Source: Valencia hispanica
Taxonomy: Eukaryota; Chordata; Actinopteri; Cyprinodontiformes; Valenciidae
Direction of reading: 5' to 3'
Assembly (NCBI GenBank): GCA_963556495.2
Contig: OY747721.1
Location: 33,078,349-33,142,348, forward strand
Length of the DNA stretch: 64,000 bases
Position numbers and translations under genes: made by a program. This document shows, piece after piece, positions 57,841 through 64,000 of the stretch; position 1 is the stretch's first letter, and each line of letters begins with the position of its first letter. The notes beneath the pieces were generated by a model. The model was given only the letters and a program-made list of their open reading frames with translations. It did no database searches and was not told where the DNA came from.

Positions 57841-60773
57841 GTGTCTTGCCCACGGCCAAAATTAAATGGATTAAAAGTTAAGCCAACAAAAGCAAATTAT
57901 GGAAATCTCATAAAGATAAATACGACTTTGACTGAACAGAAAAATAAATCTATTAAATGTGGTTTATTAAACATAAGATCTCTCTCCTCAAAGACTTTGT
58001 TAGTAAATGACTTGATTGGTGATAATCACATTGATTTGCTTTGTCTCACAGAAACCTGGTTGCAGCAGGAGGATTATGTCAGTATAAATGAGTCAACTCC
58101 TTCCAGTCATTTAAATTTTCAGATTCCTAGAAATACTGGGCGAGGAGGAGTTGCAACCATTTTTCGTTCTGATTTACTAATTAGTCCCAGACCAATTGAT
58201 AGTTACAGTTCTTTTGAACATCTAACCCTTAATTTTCCTCATCCAAGTTGCAAAACATTAAGACCATTTTTGTTTGTGGTTTTGTATCATCCACCAGGCC
58301 CTTACTCTCATTTCTTGGATCAGATCTTACGTTTTTTATCTGATTTAGTATTAAATACTGATAGGGTCATTACAGTGGGGGACTTCAATATTTATGTGGA
58401 TACTGAAAGTGAAAGCCTAAATGCAGCCTTTAGTGCTATTTTAGACTCAATTGGCTTTATTCAAAAAGTACAGGGATCGACCGACTCGGGTAAACACACT
58501 TTGGACCTTGTACTGACATACGGTATTGAGTGTGAGGAAATAACAGTCCCCCCACATAACCCGGTCCTGTCTGACCACTTCTTAATAACTTTTGAATTTA
58601 CTTTAACTGACCATCTTAAATCCGAAAGAAATTTTCATTATAGTAGAACTTTATCAGACAATGCTGTAACAATTTTTAAAGAATCTGTTCCATTCTTACT
58701 TTCCTCAGTGTCTCAGAGTAACACAGTGGATGGCAGCAATTCTATCTCTAACCCTTCAGAAATTGATGGTCTGGTTCACAGCGTTACGTCCTCATTGCGC
58801 TTGGCATTAGATAGTGTAGCCCCCTTAAAAAAAAGTGGCTAACCATAGGAGGCTGACTCCTTGGTTTAACGCAGAGTTCCATACTTCAAAGCAGAATACT
58901 AGGAAGTTGGAGAGAAAATGGCGCTCTACACATCTAGAGGATTCCTATTTAACCTGGAATAACAGTCTACTGCTGTATAAAAAGACCCTTCGACAAGCTA
59001 GAACAGAATATTTTTCATCATAAATAGAGGCGAATAAAAACAATCCTAGGTTTCTTTTTAGTACAGTTGCCAAACTTACACAAAGTCATAGCTCTGTTGA
59101 GCCAACTATTCCCCCAGCTCTTAGCAGTGATAATTTTATGGGATTCTTCATAAATAAAATTAATTCTATTAAAAAAAAAATCATTGGCATCCTCCCAAAC
59201 ATGATTACTTCTTCCTCAGTAAATGAGGAAGCATCGTAAAGAACTGTAGAACCTCATTTGTGCTTAGGCTGTTTTGATTCAGTCGAGCTTTCGGAATTAT
59301 CAAAAATATTAGCCTCATCTAAACCTTCAACTTGTATGTTGGACCCAATTCCAACCAAATTATTTAAAGAAGTGTTCCATTTGGTTCCTGGTCCCATTTT
59401 GGATATGATGAATCTATCCTTAGTAAACGGATACGTACCACAAGAATTTAAAATAGCTGTAATTAAACCTTTACTCAAGAAACCTTCCCTTGATCAAGAT
59501 GACTTAGTGAATTACAGACCTATATCTAACCTTCCTTTCTTATCCAAAATCCTCGAGAAAATTGTTGCTAATGAAGTCTGTGAGCATCTAAACAGTAACG
59601 TATAGATGCTCAGTAATCATAGCACTGAAACAGCACTGGTGAAGGTTACTAATGATATTCTCATGGCCTCAGATAATGGACTGGTGTCTGTTCTGGTTTT
59701 GTTAGATCTCAGTCCTGGAAAATAGTCAGTCGATCACAATATTCTCTTAGAAAGGCTTGAACCTTTTGCAGGGATCATAGGAACAGCACTAGGCTGGTTT
59801 AAATCATATTTGTCTGACAGATTCCAGTTTGTTCATCTAAATGATCAATCTTCTTCACTCTCAAGGGTTACTTGTGGAGTTCCACAGGGTTCTGTGCTTG
59901 GACCAATACTTTTTCACCATATATATGCTTCCAATTGGTAGAATCATTAGACAGCATGGGATAAATTTCCCAAGCTATGCTGATGATACACAACTATATT
60001 TATCCATAAATCCTGATGAACCCAGTCAGTTAGGTAGATTACATGCATTTCTGGAAGACATAACAACATTGATGAATCTAAACTTTTTGCTTTTAAATTC
60101 TGACAAGACAGAAGTTGCTGTCTTTGGATCAGAAGTTCTAAAACAGAAACTGATTAGTCAATCACTTCATCCGGATGGCATTAAATTGGCCCCCAGTAAT
60201 AACGTAAAGAACCTCGGCGTTATTTTTGACCAAGACTTGACATTTAAATCCCATATTAAACAGGTTTCTAGGATTTCCTTCTTTCACCTCCGGAATATTG
60301 CTAAAATTAGAAACATCCTGTCCAGGAGGGATGCTGAGAAACTAGTCCATGCATTTGTTACTTCAAGGCTGGACTACTGTAATTCTTTACTATCAGGTAG
60401 TCCACAAAATGCCATTAAAAGCCTTCAGTTGATCCAAAATGCGACAGCAAGAGTTCTGATGAATATTAAAAAGAGAGATCACATTTCTCCTGTTTTAGCT
60501 TCCCTTCATTGGCTCCCCGTTAAATCCAGAACAGAATTTAAGATCCTTCTTCTTACATACAAAGCCCTTAATAATCAAGCTCCATCATACATCAGAGATC
60601 TAATTGTTTCATATGTTCCCAACATAGCTCTTCGCTCTCAGACTGCAGGTTTACTTGTAGTTCCTAGGATTTCTAAAAGTAGAATGGGAGGCAGATCTTT
60701 TAGTTATCAGGCTCCTCTCCTGTGGAACCAGCTCCCAGCTTTAGTCCGTGAGGCAGACACTGTTTACTTTTAA
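57841..60773 (+). pseudogene. LINE ORF2: APE endonuclease and reverse transcriptase, broken
   Basis: The frame 57841-58842 holds the endonuclease: [38 protein letters not shown] and VLSDHFLI. After a break, 58835-59023 and 59258-59605 carry the start of the RT (DPIPTKLFKEV, VNYRPISNLPFLSKILEK). The frame 59841-60773 has the catalytic YADDTQLYLS block (about 59976), LNSDKTEVAVFG and the thumb/C-terminus (RLDYCNSLLSG, LASLHWLPVKSRTEFKILL). At least four stops or frameshifts interrupt it. Confidence 0.85.
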
Positions 60774-61514
60774 GGCCAGGCTTAAAACTTTCCTTTTTTG
60801 ATAAAGCTTATAGTTAGAGTGGCTTAGGTCATCCTGAGCTAGCTCTGTAGTTATACTGCTATAGGCTCAGACTGCTGGAGGACAGACTTACCAATTTTCT
60901 TCACTCTGCTACTTCCTTTTCTACTACTACTCTCCAGTTGTATTACAGTACATTCTGCTATTTCGACTGTTAACTTTGTTTTCTCTGTGTTTTTTTCTCC
61001 ACAGAAGAAATACCTGGTCTGGTATCCTGCTTGGCTGGAATGCCCTGTTGGACGGTGGGGATCGACTGGGATGGTGCTCCCAGTGGCTGAACATCCACTG
61101 TGTCCTGTTATCAACTTTTTACTTTCTGTAAAATAGAAAGTTCTCTTATATCGGATCTTCTGTTCCTTCTGTGTCTCTGCTCTGTCTTCTCAAACCCCTA
61201 GACGGTCGTGGCAGATGGCCGCTCCTACTGAGCCTGGTTCTGTTGGAGGTTTCTTCCTGTTAAAGGGGAGTTTTTCCTCTCCACCGTCGCTACATGCTTG
61301 CTCAGTATGAGGGATTGCTGAAGGATTGCTGTGGTTGGAAAGTCTGCCCAACCTCACGCCAATGACTGACGCAATCTGCTGGGATTCCTTAAATAGGAAA
61401 CTTTTTAACTGATTGGAATGTTTGTATAAATGTATTGAAATGACTTCTTGTTAAGTGCCTTGAGATGACATCTGTTGTGAATTGGCGCTATATAAATAAA
61501 CTGAATTGAATTCA

Positions 61515-62535
61515 ATGGGGGATTGGGATAAACTAATCTGGAGCTAATAAATGCATGAATGGTTTTCTCCAAGTCTGTGCGAAAAAGGAAAAGCTTGAGC
61601 CTGGAAACAGCGCGGAGCTGAAAGAAACCGCTTTAACCACTGCATTAATTTGTCAAATATTAAATTGCTGTCAAAAATGACCCCAAGGTTTCTCACCTGT
61701 TTGCACTGGGAAGCTAAGGGGCCAAGATTCAATGCAACAGCACCGTGGTGGTAAGGTGGAGTAAAGATTATATATTCTGTCTTAAGTAGAACGTTCTTGG
61801 AAAGCCACAATTTTTAAGATCAAGACAGTTCAATAAGGTAGTAACTGTGATGTCAGAATCTGGTTTCATGGGCAGGTAGATTTGAACATCTGCGTAACAA
61901 TGGAAATGTAGTTTGTGCCTTCCCAGGGTTCCCCGGAGTGGTAACTTGTAAAGTGCAAACAATAGAAGATCTAGAACGGACCCCTGGGGAACACCGCTGG
62001 ATAACGGGGCCCGTGGGGAAGGAACATCACCCACCATCACCGAAAAACTTCTATCAGACAGGACGCAAACCATTTTAAAACTTTACCACCAAATCCAGCT
62101 TTTTTTCAGGCGTGAGATGAGGATGTTGTGATCGACTGTGTCAAGAGCAGCTGAGAGGTCCAAGCATAACTAGGAACGACTGGAAACCAATCATCAACAG
62201 CCCTGACACTGTCATTATGCACCTTCAGCAAAGCTGATTGGGGGCTGTGGCGTGATCTAAAGCCAGATTGGAAGGTTTTTAAAACATATTTTATATCTAA
62301 AAACTGTTGAACCTGATTAAAAAGGATTTTTTCTAACAGGAAATTAATCTTTTAGCATTTTTTGCAGGGAGAGAATCGAAGGGACAACCAGAGGGTTTCG
62401 TTTCTTGAATTAATGCAGATAGTGAAGAAGAGGAAATAGGAGTTAAAAAAATTAAAAAGTTCACCAGGGGACAGAAGAGAGGCAGAGAAGTTCATAACGA
62501 CAAGCTCTGTATTCAAAAAGCTAGAAGAAAACACC
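61515..62535 (-). mobile_element. Older L2-like LINE, minus strand, second copy (continued)
   Basis: On the minus strand: [20 protein letters not shown], then HFHCYADVQIYLPMKP (one Asp of the YADD box missing), NLGVIFDSNL and further C-terminal blocks. The ORF is broken. It joins 56465-56569 across the inserted LINE. Its part 62310-62530 is nearly repeated at 56245-56460. Confidence 0.7.
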
Positions 62536-64000
62536 AACAGTAGAAGGTGTAACGATGCGGCGCCAGCGAGCGTTTGGGTGTCACGAACCAGCCAATTGAG
62601 GGATTACGTCTAAATTAATGAAATGGTCAGAAAAAGCTGTGTCCAAAATGTCCTTTAGAGAAACAGAGACGTTTTATAGACTACTAGATCCAGTGTGTGC
62701 CCAAGGGAGTGAGTTGGTTAATCAGATACATATAAAAAACAGTTTATTAAAAATATTGATATTGAAGTGTTTTCACCTTTGCATTACTGAGGAATAGGAG
62801 AATTGTTGCCACCAGTGCATAGCTTACTCATCATTGACAGCAGGTAGGTAAGAGCATTTGGATCAACAGTGAGATGGAAACTATTTGACAATGGCAGCCA
62901 CTTGTTCCTTCTGCAGGAAATACTGGGCAGGAGAAGCCTGGTTATAACTGATTCTCTCTGATGAATCCTGATTGGAAATTCTGGAAAATTATTTGTCAAA
63001 AGAAAAGATGTGTGCTACCACTAGATGTGTGTAGTTCCGACAGGGAAGCATCCTGATGCTGCCTATGTGTCTGGTTGCTTCCTTTCAGCTCTTTCCAAAA
63101 ACAGTAAAGAGGGATCAAATCAACGAAGTTCTAACTTCTTCCAACAATCCATCATAAAGTAAAGATGATAAAGTGACTAAGACCAGAACACTGACATTTT
63201 TGGACCTGTGGACAGGGAACTCCTAAAAGTCTAACACCACATAGAATGTCTGGTTGGTTCTAAGAGCAGGTGGAGAATCAGAAGCCTAAAAAAATGGGAT
63301 AACTCCCAAGTAAATTCAAGCCAGAAACGGGACCAGGAGTCAGGATAATATCCAGAGGTTCATATTCAGGCTGTCGGTACATACATTTGATACAATTACC
63401 TCATTTTCCAAAGATTGGTAACCGTGTAATGCTTTTGGCTAAACTATTAAACTAGGTTTTCTCTTCTGGCTTGTTTTATGAATCAGAACACAAACAAGAT
63501 CCATTTTTGCTTAATGGACACAAACTCAAATCTGATTATGAAAGAAAAAATGCTGACCAATGAAATTAGTCCGACCATTCCAACAAAAAGAAATTAGACG
63601 TGGTTACAAACAGAAGCGTCATCTAAATTAACTTCAATATGGAAAACTGGAGGCTTAAATTGTGACACATTTAATTGTAATCTAGACTCATCCAGCTGGG
63701 GGCAGAGATACTCTGCTGGTTAATCGCCTGCTTTTTCCTGGATCGGAAACAAGAAATTAGCTAATTCTGAACCAAACTAATACAACTATAATTTGTGACA
63801 AATTACCGCAACCACTTAATATTATGCTGGGATTATTTAGCTTCCCATTTTTTTCTTAACTGACAAAACAAAAAACACACAACTCAAAGGATTTATCTTT
63901 TTATTTAAATCCATAATCTTGATTACAAAATGTTACATCTCAGATGGCATTAGGGCCCATAGTTGTTGAGATCTGAGTGAAACAGGAAACAAACCAGGAC
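62536..64000. other. Right end of window, no gene recognised
   Basis: AT-rich DNA with only short, unrecognised frames. A minus-strand AATAAA at 63900-63905 could belong to the 3' end of a gene lying beyond the window (FBF1 follows MRPL38 in human), but no coding sequence supports that. Confidence 0.45.

Larger units (their letters stand above)
56570..61514 (+). mobile_element. Near full-length L2-type LINE inserted in an older antisense LINE
   Basis: About 4.9 kb: 5' UTR, ORF1 remnant (56868-57750), ORF2 remnants (57841-60773), 3' UTR, and a tail 'gcgctatataaataaa' plus ttgaa-type repeats ending near 61514. The ends are set by the interruption of the older repeat: 'gcgagca' before and 'tgggggattggg' after are contiguous at 56055-56082. 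Two short 5'-truncated relatives lie at 13062-13340 and 20270-20537. Multiple stops and frameshifts make it inactive as read. L2/CR1-clade placement rests on the esterase ORF1 and tail type. Confidence 0.85.

Overview
This window is eukaryotic nuclear DNA from a ray-finned (teleost) fish, probably a percomorph. Genes are split by GT-AG introns, orthologues of vertebrate genes sit in a known vertebrate block, AATAAA signals follow the coding ends, and the non-coding DNA is full of fish-type Tc1/mariner elements and L2-type LINEs. The gene order is unk (3' end only, +), unc13d (-), wbp2 (+), trim65 (-), mrpl38 (+). It matches, from memory, the UNK-UNC13D-WBP2-TRIM47/65-MRPL38 block of human 17q25, although wbp2 and mrpl38 point the opposite way relative to their neighbours here.

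All four complete genes could be assembled exon by exon with consistent reading phase. unc13d has 32 exons (3641-29719, 1086 residues): an N-terminal segment, a C2A domain, the MUN region and a C2B domain, with the calcium-binding aspartates of both C2 domains visible. wbp2 has 8 exons (34422-40881, 263 residues), with a GRAM domain and a proline-rich PPxY tail. trim65 has 7 exons (44395-48387, 515 residues), with RING, B-box, coiled coil and PRY-SPRY. mrpl38 has 9 exons (50347-53516, 386 residues) and encodes a mitochondrial ribosomal protein with a PEBP-like domain. unk contributes its last two exons, ending in a RING finger. unk and unc13d converge, unc13d and wbp2 diverge, wbp2 and trim65 converge, and trim65 and mrpl38 diverge. 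These are unrelated housekeeping or immune genes, not one pathway.

The rest is a dense record of transposition. Intron 31 of unc13d holds an intact Tc1-type transposon (4609-6227) with an uninterrupted 347-residue transposase. Its second and third catalytic residues are 38 apart (DD38E), and it sits inside an older inverted-repeat element. Intron 20 holds a second, long-TIR Tc1 element (13927-15547, DD34E) with about 285-bp terminal repeats, broken in its ORF. Many small Tc1-type MITEs and decayed transposase relics fill other introns; one abuts the splice donor of unc13d exon 23. From 55.6 kb to 62.5 kb, a roughly 4.9-kb L2-type LINE (esterase ORF1; endonuclease plus reverse transcriptase ORF2, both broken) lies inside an older LINE of opposite orientation.

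The most unusual locus-specific signals are a decayed duplicate of wbp2 exon 2 plus intron sequence inside intron 6, a 19-bp perfect hairpin downstream of wbp2, and a minisatellite built on an inverted motif next to the 3' end of trim65. No viral gene, CRISPR array, tRNA or rRNA was recognised.
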